The notes below the pieces were generated by a model. The model was not told the DNA's origin and made no database searches. It was given only the letters and a program-made list of their open reading frames with translations. Source: Betaproteobacteria bacterium (lineage in GTDB: Bacteria > Pseudomonadota > Gammaproteobacteria > Burkholderiales > Casimicrobiaceae). Taken from it: a DNA stretch of 5,267 nt. The stretch covers positions 1-5,267 of the forward strand of contig JANXZT010000338.1 of assembly GCA_025355395.1 (NCBI GenBank). The letters are read 5' to 3'. The translations under genes were made by a program, and so were the position numbers. This document shows, piece after piece, positions 1 through 5,267 of this stretch (its first letter is position 1; every line of letters starts with the position of its first letter).

Positions 1-211
1 TCGCCACCCCGAGGGCAAAGAAGGTGCCCAACGCCACCGGATCGAGCGTCAGGGTCGGCGTGACGCCGCGGAAATAGCCGGAGCCGAGATCGGCACCGAA
101 CACGCGCACCGCAATATACGCCAGACCATACCCCGCCAAAAGTCCGAGGGCGCTGCCGACGAACCCCAGCACTGCGCCTTCGAGCACGATGAGCCCGATC
201 AATTGACGGCG
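1..211 (-). pseudogene. FtsX-type ABC permease, inverted internal fragment (first FtsX core)
   Basis: Read on the minus strand in the frame running from about 211 down to 1, this stretch encodes some 70 residues without a stop. It begins RRQLIGLIVLEGAVLGFVGS, continues as a glycine-rich membrane helix, and carries DLGSGYFRGV about 45 residues in, before a second hydrophobic stretch at the window edge. This is the conserved FtsX core (the LGxxRRQL...EG turn followed by membrane helices) of large two-domain ABC transporter permeases. The fragment has no start codon of its own, and its upstream part (periplasmic domain and the rest of the RE-x-LR-x-LG motif) is not found to its right, where the DNA instead encodes a later part of the same permease type on the other strand. 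It is therefore a displaced piece and not a gene. It continues beyond the left edge, so its far end is unknown. The family assignment is firm. Origin from the same gene as the neighbouring plus-strand fragment is inferred from the expected domain order. Confidence 0.75.
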
Positions 212-217
212 GGAGGC
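199..217. other. Head-to-head junction between two opposite-strand permease fragments (inversion or chimera breakpoint)
   Basis: Minus-strand permease coding holds up to about 211, possibly 217, where the reading N-A-S-R-R-Q-L is still compatible with the family's LGASRRQL-like turn but what precedes it is not. Plus-strand permease coding becomes convincing from about 209-215 (GGIAAFGPPVSGLPLFGY). The two frames share the same codon register. An 8-base perfect palindrome, TCAATTGA, lies at 199-206 directly beside the join. No longer inverted repeat is visible inside the window, but the partner breakpoint, if there is one, would be outside it to the left. Confidence 0.7.
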
Positions 218-1501
218 ATTGCCGCGTTCGGCCCGCCGGTATCGGGTTTGCCTCTGTTCGGCTATGCAAGCATTGCGCTGTTGCTCATTGGCACCCTGAT
301 GCTGCTGCCACGCCTGGCGGGATTCGCGTGGGGCCGCTGGCCGACGCCGCGATCGCCCGCGCCGCGACTGGCGCTCGCTCAACTGCGCGGCGCGCCCGGC
401 CAAGCCACGGTGAGCCTCGCCTCCATCGTGGCGAGTGTCAGTCTCATGGTGTCGATGGGCATCATGGTGACGTCCTTTCGCGGGTCACTCGAAACGTGGC
501 TCGAGCAGGTGCTGCCTGCGGATCTGTATGTCCGGGCAGCGACGAGTGGCGACAGCGCCTATCTGCCGCTCGGCGTCCAGGATCGGATTCGGGCATTGCC
601 GGGCGTGCGGCGTGCTGATTTTATGCGCGAGCAACAGCTGCTGCTTGACCCCGACCGACCGCGCGTCGTGCTGATTGCGCGCGACATCGATCCCGCGAAC
701 CCTGGCCGCACGCTGCCGCTCGTTTCGCCGTCAGTAATCGTCGCCGCCGATGCCCCACCCCCGGTCTGGATCAACGAGCCCGCGGCCGCGCTTTATGGTC
801 AGACGGTGGGACAGCGCATCGAGTTGCCGCTTGGCGGACGCGCCGTGGCGTTCACGGTCGCTGGCATCTGGCGCGATTACGCGCGAGCGCAGGGGGCCTT
901 CGTGATCGCGCGCGACCGCTACATTGCAGTGACGGATGACGATGCGGCGACCACTGCGGCCCTCTGGCTCGCACCGGGCGCCGATCCCGCGGCCATGCGC
1001 GACATCCTGAAGCGCGACATTCCCGGTGGCGAGCGGCTCGAAGTGGCGGCGCCCGGCGAGATTCGCGCCATATCGCTGCGGGCGTTCGATCGCACGTTCG
1101 CGGTGACGTATGCGCTCGAGTTGGCGGCGGTATTGATCGGACTGGTGGGGTTGTCGTCCGCGTTCGGCGCACTGGTCCTCGCCCGTCGGCGCGAATTCGG
1201 AATGCTGCGTCATCTTGGTATGACCCGCGGTCAAATCGGCGCCATGCTGGCGAGCGAAGGGTTCCTGGTCAGCGGCATCGGCATGGCGACCGGGCTCGGA
1301 CTCGGGTGGTTGATGAGCCTGGTCCTGATCCATGTCATCAATCGCCAGTCCTTTCATTGGGGCATGGAGGTGGCGATTCCCTGGTGGCCGCTATCGGGTG
1401 CGGTGGCGCTTGCGCTGGGGCTCGCCATGGCGACGGCCGTGTGGAGCGGCCGGGTGGCGATGGGCGTCGATGCGGTGCGCGCCGTGCGCGACGATTGGTA
1501 A
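203..1501 (+). CDS. FtsX-like ABC transporter permease, C-terminal half (5' end lost at a rearrangement)
   Basis: This is the membrane component of an ABC transporter of the MacB/LolCE/FtsX superfamily, probably exporting lipids, lipoproteins or other envelope molecules from the inner membrane. Residue numbers count from the TTG at 203. Likely membrane helices lie at about 18-38, 69-91, 301-326, 348-378 and 395-415. Residues about 92-298 form the large periplasmic domain. The FtsX signature RREFGMLRHLGMTRGQI is at about 329-345. Family members of this type are about 800 residues with two FtsX domains, so the 432 residues here are only the second half. The TTG start is just the first possible codon: no ribosome binding site precedes it, and the frame is open leftward to the window edge but without permease-like sequence. 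The missing first half appears in part on the opposite strand at 1-211. The lipocalin-like gene follows 28 bases downstream, as in the usual operon. The C-terminal identity is well supported, and whether any protein is made is doubtful. Confidence 0.85.
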   Translation: MTAGGIAAFGPPVSGLPLFGYASIALLLIGTLMLLPRLAGFAWGRWPTPRSPAPRLALAQLRGAPGQATVSLASIVASVSLMVSMGIMVTSFRGSLETWLEQVLPADLYVRAATSGDSAYLPLGVQDRIRALPGVRRADFMREQQLLLDPDRPRVVLIARDIDPANPGRTLPLVSPSVIVAADAPPPVWINEPAAALYGQTVGQRIELPLGGRAVAFTVAGIWRDYARAQGAFVIARDRYIAVTDDDAATTAALWLAPGADPAAMRDILKRDIPGGERLEVAAPGEIRAISLRAFDRTFAVTYALELAAVLIGLVGLSSAFGALVLARRREFGMLRHLGMTRGQIGAMLASEGFLVSGIGMATGLGLGWLMSLVLIHVINRQSFHWGMEVAIPWWPLSGAVALALGLAMATAVWSGRVAMGVDAVRAVRDDW

Positions 1502-1533
1502 TGCGACCGCAGCGCCAAGCACCCATCCGATGA
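1501..1533 (+). other. 10-codon mini-ORF bridging permease stop and lipocalin start
   Basis: The ATG at 1501 shares its A with the permease stop (TAATG, 1499-1503). It encodes MRPQRQAPIR and ends at TGA 1531-1533, which overlaps the next gene's ATG in ATGA (1530-1533). Ribosomes finishing the permease could restart here and be delivered to the lipocalin start. No Shine-Dalgarno sequence precedes either ATG. The peptide itself has no recognisable function, and the arrangement may be chance. Confidence 0.3.
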
Positions 1534-2612
1534 AGCGGCGCAGATTTCTGTGCGGGGCGTTGGCGCTGGTGCCGCTTGCAGCGCGCGCAACCGTTACCGC
1601 GGGGATCCCCTATCCGGCGGCCGAGCGTGGCCATCCACTCGAATTTCCGCGCGACTTCGGCAGCCACCCGGCCTTTCGCACCGAGTGGTGGTACGTCACC
1701 GGCTGGTTGCAACGCGCTGACGGGCAGCCGTTCGGTGTCCAAGTCACGTTCTTTCGTCATCGCCCGCGCATCGGCGAAGACAGCAGCAGTCGATTCGCAC
1801 CCACGCAACTGCTGTTTGCGCACGCGGCCATCGCCGATCCTCGCCTGGGGCGTCTGCGCCACGATCAGCGCGCCGCACGCGCGGGCTTTGGGTTGGCCGA
1901 GGCGGCTGAAGGGGACACCGATGTGCGGGTCGCCGACTGGTCGCTGCGACGTGAAGGCAATGTCTACGTGACACGCATCGAGGCGCGCGAATTTGTGCTC
2001 GAGCTCACCTTTGCTGCCACGCAACCACCCATCCTTCAGGGCGAACGCGGTTATTCCCGCAAAGGCGCGGACCCGCGCCAGGCGAGCTATTACTACAGCG
2101 AACCGCACCTCAGGGCGACGGGCAACGTCACCGTCGAAGGGCGCGAGGCGTCCGTCACCGGCACGGCGTGGTGCGACCACGAATGGTCGAGCGATGTCCT
2201 CGCCGCCGACGCTGCGGGCTGGGATTGGACCGGCATCAACCTCGCCGACGGCGGTGCATTGATGGCCTTTGTGATGCGTCGTCGTTCGGGTGGCGTGCTG
2301 TGGGCGGGCGGCACGTTGCGCGGCGCCGATGGGTCGGTGCGCGTCTTTGGTCCCGACGACGTGCAATTCACGCCGCAGCGATCGTGGCGCTCATTGCGCT
2401 CGCAGGTAACGTATCCCGTCGCCACCATCGTTGCGGCGGGCGGACAGGCCTTTGAGCTCCAGCCGCTCTTCGACGATCAGGAGCTCGATGCGCGGGCCAG
2501 CACCGGCACGATCTATTGGGAGGGCGCGGTGCGAGCGCGCATCGCCGGACGTGAAGTCGGCCGGGGGTATCTGGAGCTGACCGGTTATGGCCAGCCCATG
2601 CGGCTCTATTGA
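1530..2612 (+). CDS. Secreted lipocalin-like protein, AttH / carotenoid 1,2-hydratase (CrtC) family
   Basis: This is a 360-residue predicted secreted protein of the AttH/CrtC calycin-like family, thought to bind or act on lipids in the periplasm. A carotenoid hydratase role is not implied, as no carotenoid genes are nearby. The N-terminus MKRRRFLCGALALVPLAARA resembles a Tat signal (RRxFL, hydrophobic core, AxA-type cleavage near residue 20), suggesting export in folded form. The family's first lipocalin domain is marked by FRTEWWYVTGWL (49-60), FGVQVTFFRHR (68-78) and YYYSEPHL (187-194). The highly conserved block WCDHEWSS (214-221) with GWDWTGINLADGGALMAF (230-247) follows, then a second beta-rich domain to a C-terminal GYLELTGYGQPM. 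The ATG at 1530 was chosen because the same frame upstream lies wholly inside the permease and adds no signal peptide. No ribosome binding site is visible, so translation probably depends on coupling from the permease. If that gene is truly broken, expression may suffer. The length is normal and the gene intact. The family is secure, the substrate unknown. Confidence 0.9.
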   Translation: MKRRRFLCGALALVPLAARATVTAGIPYPAAERGHPLEFPRDFGSHPAFRTEWWYVTGWLQRADGQPFGVQVTFFRHRPRIGEDSSSRFAPTQLLFAHAAIADPRLGRLRHDQRAARAGFGLAEAAEGDTDVRVADWSLRREGNVYVTRIEAREFVLELTFAATQPPILQGERGYSRKGADPRQASYYYSEPHLRATGNVTVEGREASVTGTAWCDHEWSSDVLAADAAGWDWTGINLADGGALMAFVMRRRSGGVLWAGGTLRGADGSVRVFGPDDVQFTPQRSWRSLRSQVTYPVATIVAAGGQAFELQPLFDDQELDARASTGTIYWEGAVRARIAGREVGRGYLELTGYGQPMRLY

Positions 2613-2625
2613 TCGGTAATGTAAA
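2613..2625. other. 13-base gap between convergent genes, no terminator seen
   Basis: The lipocalin-like gene (plus) stops at 2612 and fahA (minus) stops at 2626. The gap is too short for an intrinsic terminator, and no GC stem followed by a T run is visible on either strand nearby. Transcripts from the two operons probably overlap at their 3' ends, or end by Rho-dependent termination. Confidence 0.55.
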
Positions 2626-3945
2626 TCACAGCGGTCGTGCGGGCATGACCTGGCCCGCGGCCTCTCCGAATCCGACCCGCGCCTTGCCCGGCGCGTCGGC
2701 GTAGGCGCGCAGCACGACGGCATCGCCATCCTGCAGAAAGGTGCGGGTTTCGCCGTCGGGAAGTGCAAATGGCTGCTTGCCACCGCGCGTTAACTCCAGC
2801 AACGAGCCGACCTGATCCTCGCCCGGACCCGACTGCGTGCCGGTGCCCAAGAGATCGCCGGGCTCTAGATTGCAACCGTTCATGGTGTGATGCGCCACCA
2901 GTTGCTCGATGCTCCAATACGAATATCGAAGATTCGTCAGCGCCAGCCGCGCCGCCGGCGCGTCGGCCTCGCGCATGCGTTGGGTCTGCAATAGGGCTTC
3001 GAGCTGGATATCGAGCGCACCTTCTCCGCGGTGCCGTTCCGAATCGAGATAGGGCAACGGCTGCGGGTCGGCGGCATCGCGCGTCCACGGGGTGCGATAC
3101 GGCGCCAGCGCTTCCAGAGTGACAACCCACGGTGAAATGGTGGTCGCAAAATTCTTGGACAGGAATGGCCCCAGCGGCTGGTTTTCCCACGCCTGGATGT
3201 CGCGCGCCGACCAGTCATTGAGGAGGCACAGGCCGAATACGTGCTGTGCCGCGTCGTCCAGGGCGATGCGGCTGCCGGGCACATTGCCGGGCCCGACAAA
3301 GATGCCGACCTCGAGCTCGTAATCGAGACGCTCGCTGGGACCGACCGCCGGGCGTGAGGCGCCCCGCGGCATTCTTTGCCCGACCGGACGCGCAAAATGC
3401 TGTCCGGAGACGCCGATCGACGAGCTTCGCCCGTGATAGCCGATCGGCACCCACTTGTAGTTGGGAAGCAACGGCTGGTCGGGTCGGAACAACCGTCCGA
3501 CGTTGGTTGCGTGGTGGATCGACGCATAAAAATCGGTGTAGTCGCCGATGCGCGCGGGCAGGGCGTAGTCGACGTGCGCCATCGGCACGAGACAGGCGCG
3601 CGCCTCGGCCATGTTGCGGGTCCCGGTGCGCAACAACCGCGAGAGGCCAAGACGCAATGCTGACCACGCCTGCGGTCCCAGCGCCATGAAGGCGTTGAGT
3701 CCCGCGCCAGTGCAATGCTCGGCGGCCTCGCGCGACGCGCCCGCCAGCAGGTCACGCTTGCACACCGCGGCCAAGTCGAGCACCTGATCACCGATGGCCA
3801 CGCCGCCGCGCCACGGTTCTTTCGTACCTTTGCGGCGAAAGATCGCGAAGGGCAGATTCTGCAGCGTGAAATCGCAGCCCGGCGATTGCGCCGACGCCAC
3901 GAAGCTCGTCAGTGCCGGATCATGCGTTTCATTGCGTGCGCTCAT
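2626..3945 (-). CDS. fahA: Fumarylacetoacetase (fumarylacetoacetate hydrolase, EC 3.7.1.2)
   Basis: This cytosolic, metal-dependent hydrolase carries out the last step of tyrosine/homogentisate breakdown, splitting fumarylacetoacetate into fumarate and acetoacetate. It has 439 residues counted from the ATG at 3945, slightly longer than the roughly 420 of animal enzymes. The N-terminal SH3-like domain (about 1-120) includes NLPFAIFRRKG. The catalytic domain contains DFYASIHHATNVG (138-150) with Asp138 and His145, the equivalents of mouse Asp126 and the catalytic His133. It also has GYHGRSSS with Tyr170, DYELEVGIFVG with Glu210 and Glu212, LLNDWSARDIQAWE with Asp244, Arg248 and Gln251, Lys264 in LSKNFATT, and GTGTQSGP...SLLEL with Thr370 and Glu384. 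The spacing of these residues agrees almost exactly with the mouse enzyme. A GTG at 3948 directly precedes the ATG and would add one residue. ATG is preferred for its TGATG overlap with the mini-ORF upstream. The gene lies downstream of hmgA with 19 bases between hmgA's stop and this start, in one operon. It looks fully functional. hmgB is a synonym. Confidence 0.96.
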   Translation of the reverse strand: MSARNETHDPALTSFVASAQSPGCDFTLQNLPFAIFRRKGTKEPWRGGVAIGDQVLDLAAVCKRDLLAGASREAAEHCTGAGLNAFMALGPQAWSALRLGLSRLLRTGTRNMAEARACLVPMAHVDYALPARIGDYTDFYASIHHATNVGRLFRPDQPLLPNYKWVPIGYHGRSSSIGVSGQHFARPVGQRMPRGASRPAVGPSERLDYELEVGIFVGPGNVPGSRIALDDAAQHVFGLCLLNDWSARDIQAWENQPLGPFLSKNFATTISPWVVTLEALAPYRTPWTRDAADPQPLPYLDSERHRGEGALDIQLEALLQTQRMREADAPAARLALTNLRYSYWSIEQLVAHHTMNGCNLEPGDLLGTGTQSGPGEDQVGSLLELTRGGKQPFALPDGETRTFLQDGDAVVLRAYADAPGKARVGFGEAAGQVMPARPL

Positions 3946-3968
3946 CACGACTGTTCGGATGCGTTCAT
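3945..3968 (-). other. 7-codon mini-ORF bridging hmgA stop and fahA start
   Basis: On the minus strand the hmgA stop overlaps an ATG in ATGA (3968-3965). This ATG opens a short frame encoding MNASEQS that ends in TGA at 3947-3945, overlapping the fahA ATG as TGATG (3947-3943). There is no purine-rich ribosome binding site at the fahA start, so termination and reinitiation through this relay is a plausible way to couple fahA translation to hmgA. It mirrors the junction at 1501-1533. The peptide has no recognisable role, and chance cannot be excluded. Confidence 0.3.
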
Positions 3969-5267
3969 GGCCGGCTGGGATCGAAGTGCTTGCGCAGTCC
4001 TTCCCAGCATTGGAAATATTCGGCTTGCAGCTCGGCCGATTCCAGTGCGAACTGGGTGGGCCGGATGGGCAGGCGGGATTCGAACATGAACGCCATCGTA
4101 TCGCTCACCCGATGCGGTTTCGAGGTGTCGGCAGCGCTTGCCTTCTCGAAGGTATCGGCATCCGGCCCGTGACCGATCATGCAGTTGTGGAGCGACGCGC
4201 CGCCCGGCAAAAAGCCGTCGGCCTTGGCATCGTAGGCGCCATGCACGAGACCCATGAACTCGCTTGCCACGTTGCGATGAAACCACGGCGGGCGGAACGT
4301 GTTCTCTGCGGCGAGCCAGCGCGGCGGGAAAATGACGAAATCGAGGTTGTCCGCGCCGGGGCTGTCGGTGCGCGATTGCAGGACCAGGAAGATGGAAGGA
4401 TCGGGATGGTCGAAGCTGATCGATCCGATGGTGTTGAACCGCCGCAAGTCGTATTTGTACGGCGCGAGATTGCCGTGCCAGGCCACCACGTCCAGCGGCG
4501 AATGATCCATCGCGGCGGACCACAGGTTGCCCAGGAATTTGCAGACCAGCTCGCACGGTTCGTCGCGATCTTCGTACGCCGCCACCGGCGTGAGGAAATC
4601 GCGGGGGTTGGCGAGCCCGTTGGAGCCGATCGGCCCCAGATCGGGAAGCCTCAAGGCGGAGCCGAAATTTTCGCACACATAGCCGCGGGCCTGACCCTCG
4701 GGGAGCTCGACCCGGAACCGCACGCCGCGCGGGATCACTGCAATCTCCTGCGGCTCGATCAGCAGAATGCCGAGCTCGGTGCAAAGCCGCAGGCTGCCGT
4801 GCTGCGGCACGATCAGCAACTCGCCATCGGCATCGTAGAAAAAGCGCTCCATCGAGCGATTCGCGGCGTACACGTGGATACCGCATCCGCTCTGGGCAGC
4901 AGCGTCGCCGTTGCCCGCCATGGTCACGAGGCCGGCGATGAAATCCGTCGGCGCCTCGGGCATCGGTAGCGGATTCCACCGCAGTTGATTGGGCGTAGTC
5001 GGAGTGACAAGGCTCGCGAAATCGCCGGTGACGCGCCCGTTATCGATGCGCCGAAAGGGTCGGTGTTGCGCGGCGGGACGGATGCGGTAGCACCAGCTGC
5101 GCCGGTTGTCCCCGCGCGGTGCGGTGAACGCGGTCCCCGAAAGCTGTTCCGCATAAAGCCCGTACGGGCATGCCTGCGGCGAGTTGCGGCCCACGGGAAG
5201 GGCGCCGGGCAGCGCCTCGGTGGCATGCTCGTTGCCGAAGCCGGAGAGATACGATGGCTGCGCCAGC
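3965..5267 (-). CDS. hmgA: Homogentisate 1,2-dioxygenase (EC 1.13.11.5), N-terminus beyond the window edge
   Basis: This non-haem Fe(II) dioxygenase opens the homogentisate ring with O2 to give maleylacetoacetate in phenylalanine/tyrosine degradation. The visible part has 433 residues, nearly the whole family length of about 430-445. The first visible residues, LAQPSYLSGFGNEHATEALP, are the typical N-terminus, so only a few residues and the start codon are missing to the right. Starting at the internal GTG (5194) would wrongly remove the SGFGNEHATEALPGALP block. The conserved N-terminal run NSPQACPYGLYAEQLSGTAF follows. The iron ligands are His330 (PPWFHRN), Glu336 (SEFMG) and His366 (GHGPD), with spacing of 6 and 30 as in human His335, Glu341 and His371. 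His287 in FDHPDPSIF matches the human active-site His292. The adjoining WHGNLAPYKYDL motif is also present. It ends in an ATGA overlap with a short frame leading to fahA, so the two are cotranscribed. The promoter and any regulator lie outside the window. There is no frameshift or missing key residue. Confidence 0.97.
   Translation of the reverse strand, partial: LAQPSYLSGFGNEHATEALPGALPVGRNSPQACPYGLYAEQLSGTAFTAPRGDNRRSWCYRIRPAAQHRPFRRIDNGRVTGDFASLVTPTTPNQLRWNPLPMPEAPTDFIAGLVTMAGNGDAAAQSGCGIHVYAANRSMERFFYDADGELLIVPQHGSLRLCTELGILLIEPQEIAVIPRGVRFRVELPEGQARGYVCENFGSALRLPDLGPIGSNGLANPRDFLTPVAAYEDRDEPCELVCKFLGNLWSAAMDHSPLDVVAWHGNLAPYKYDLRRFNTIGSISFDHPDPSIFLVLQSRTDSPGADNLDFVIFPPRWLAAENTFRPPWFHRNVASEFMGLVHGAYDAKADGFLPGGASLHNCMIGHGPDADTFEKASAADTSKPHRVSDTMAFMFESRLPIRPTQFALESAELQAEYFQCWEGLRKHFDPSRP

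Noticed and set aside
1..202. Plus-strand in-frame continuation of the permease to the window edge.
   Set aside because: The frame has no stop, but its translation is charged and rich in His and Pro with no membrane helix, whereas the minus strand here gives clear FtsX sequence.
203..205. TTG at 203 as a genuine start making a complete 432-residue permease.
   Set aside because: There is no ribosome binding site, and the opposite-strand remains of the permease's first FtsX core abut it, so the gene is better read as 5'-truncated. The coordinate is kept only as the first usable start codon.
1332..1529. A longer 5' extension of the lipocalin-like gene starting at 1332.
   Set aside because: It would lie entirely inside the permease coding region and would bury the Tat-like signal peptide that starts at 1530.
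1338..2366. A long minus-strand open frame (342 codons) opposite the permease end and the lipocalin-like gene.
   Set aside because: It spans two genes with clear family motifs on the other strand, and its translation is low-complexity and rich in Arg, Ala and Pro.
2639..2658. GCGGGC/GCCCGC inverted repeat near the fahA 3' end, considered as a terminator.
   Set aside because: The 6-base stem lies within fahA coding sequence, has an 8-base loop and is followed by no T run on either strand.
3794..4969. A long plus-strand open frame (391 codons) opposite hmgA.
   Set aside because: It lies over the well-supported hmgA and the 5' end of fahA, its translation has no family motif, and long antisense frames are expected in GC-rich DNA.
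3945..4979. A minus-strand frame of 344 codons in the +1 frame of hmgA.
   Set aside because: It is a shadow of hmgA. Only its last seven codons after the internal ATG at 3968 matter, as a possible coupling mini-ORF.

Overview
The window is GC-rich and densely coding, with intergenic gaps of only a few tens of bases. Protein wording and gene pairing suggest a proteobacterium, most likely a betaproteobacterium of Burkholderiales type. This rests on family resemblance recalled from memory, not on a search. No tRNA, rRNA, insertion sequence, CRISPR array or phage gene is visible.

Left part (1 to 2612), plus strand: the C-terminal half of a large FtsX-type ABC transporter permease (203-1501), followed by a secreted AttH/CrtC-type lipocalin-like protein with a Tat-like signal peptide (1530-2612). 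In related bacteria an ATP-binding protein, a permease of about 800 residues and this lipocalin-like protein form an export operon thought to handle lipids or lipoproteins. The permease is broken here. Bases 1 to about 211 encode, on the minus strand, the first FtsX core of the same kind of permease, a segment that should lie upstream of the plus-strand part and in the same direction. The two pieces meet head to head at about 199-217. This is either a real inversion or inverted duplication, or a chimeric assembly join, and it is the most notable feature of the window.

Right part (2626 to 5267), minus strand: a two-gene homogentisate operon, hmgA (homogentisate 1,2-dioxygenase, running off the right edge) then fahA (fumarylacetoacetase). 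Together they perform the ring-opening and final hydrolysis steps of phenylalanine/tyrosine breakdown, yielding fumarate and acetoacetate. The isomerase for the middle step (maiA) is not in the window. All metal ligands and catalytic residues that could be mapped by spacing are present, so both enzymes look functional. The two blocks converge with 13 bases between stop codons and no recognisable terminator.

A second oddity is that both same-strand gene junctions (permease to lipocalin, and hmgA to fahA) are bridged by a mini-ORF of 7 to 10 codons. Its start overlaps the upstream gene's stop and its stop overlaps the downstream gene's start, and neither downstream gene has a clear Shine-Dalgarno sequence. 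This could be a relay form of translational coupling, or chance in GC-rich DNA. I found no clear evidence of a wholly new system.
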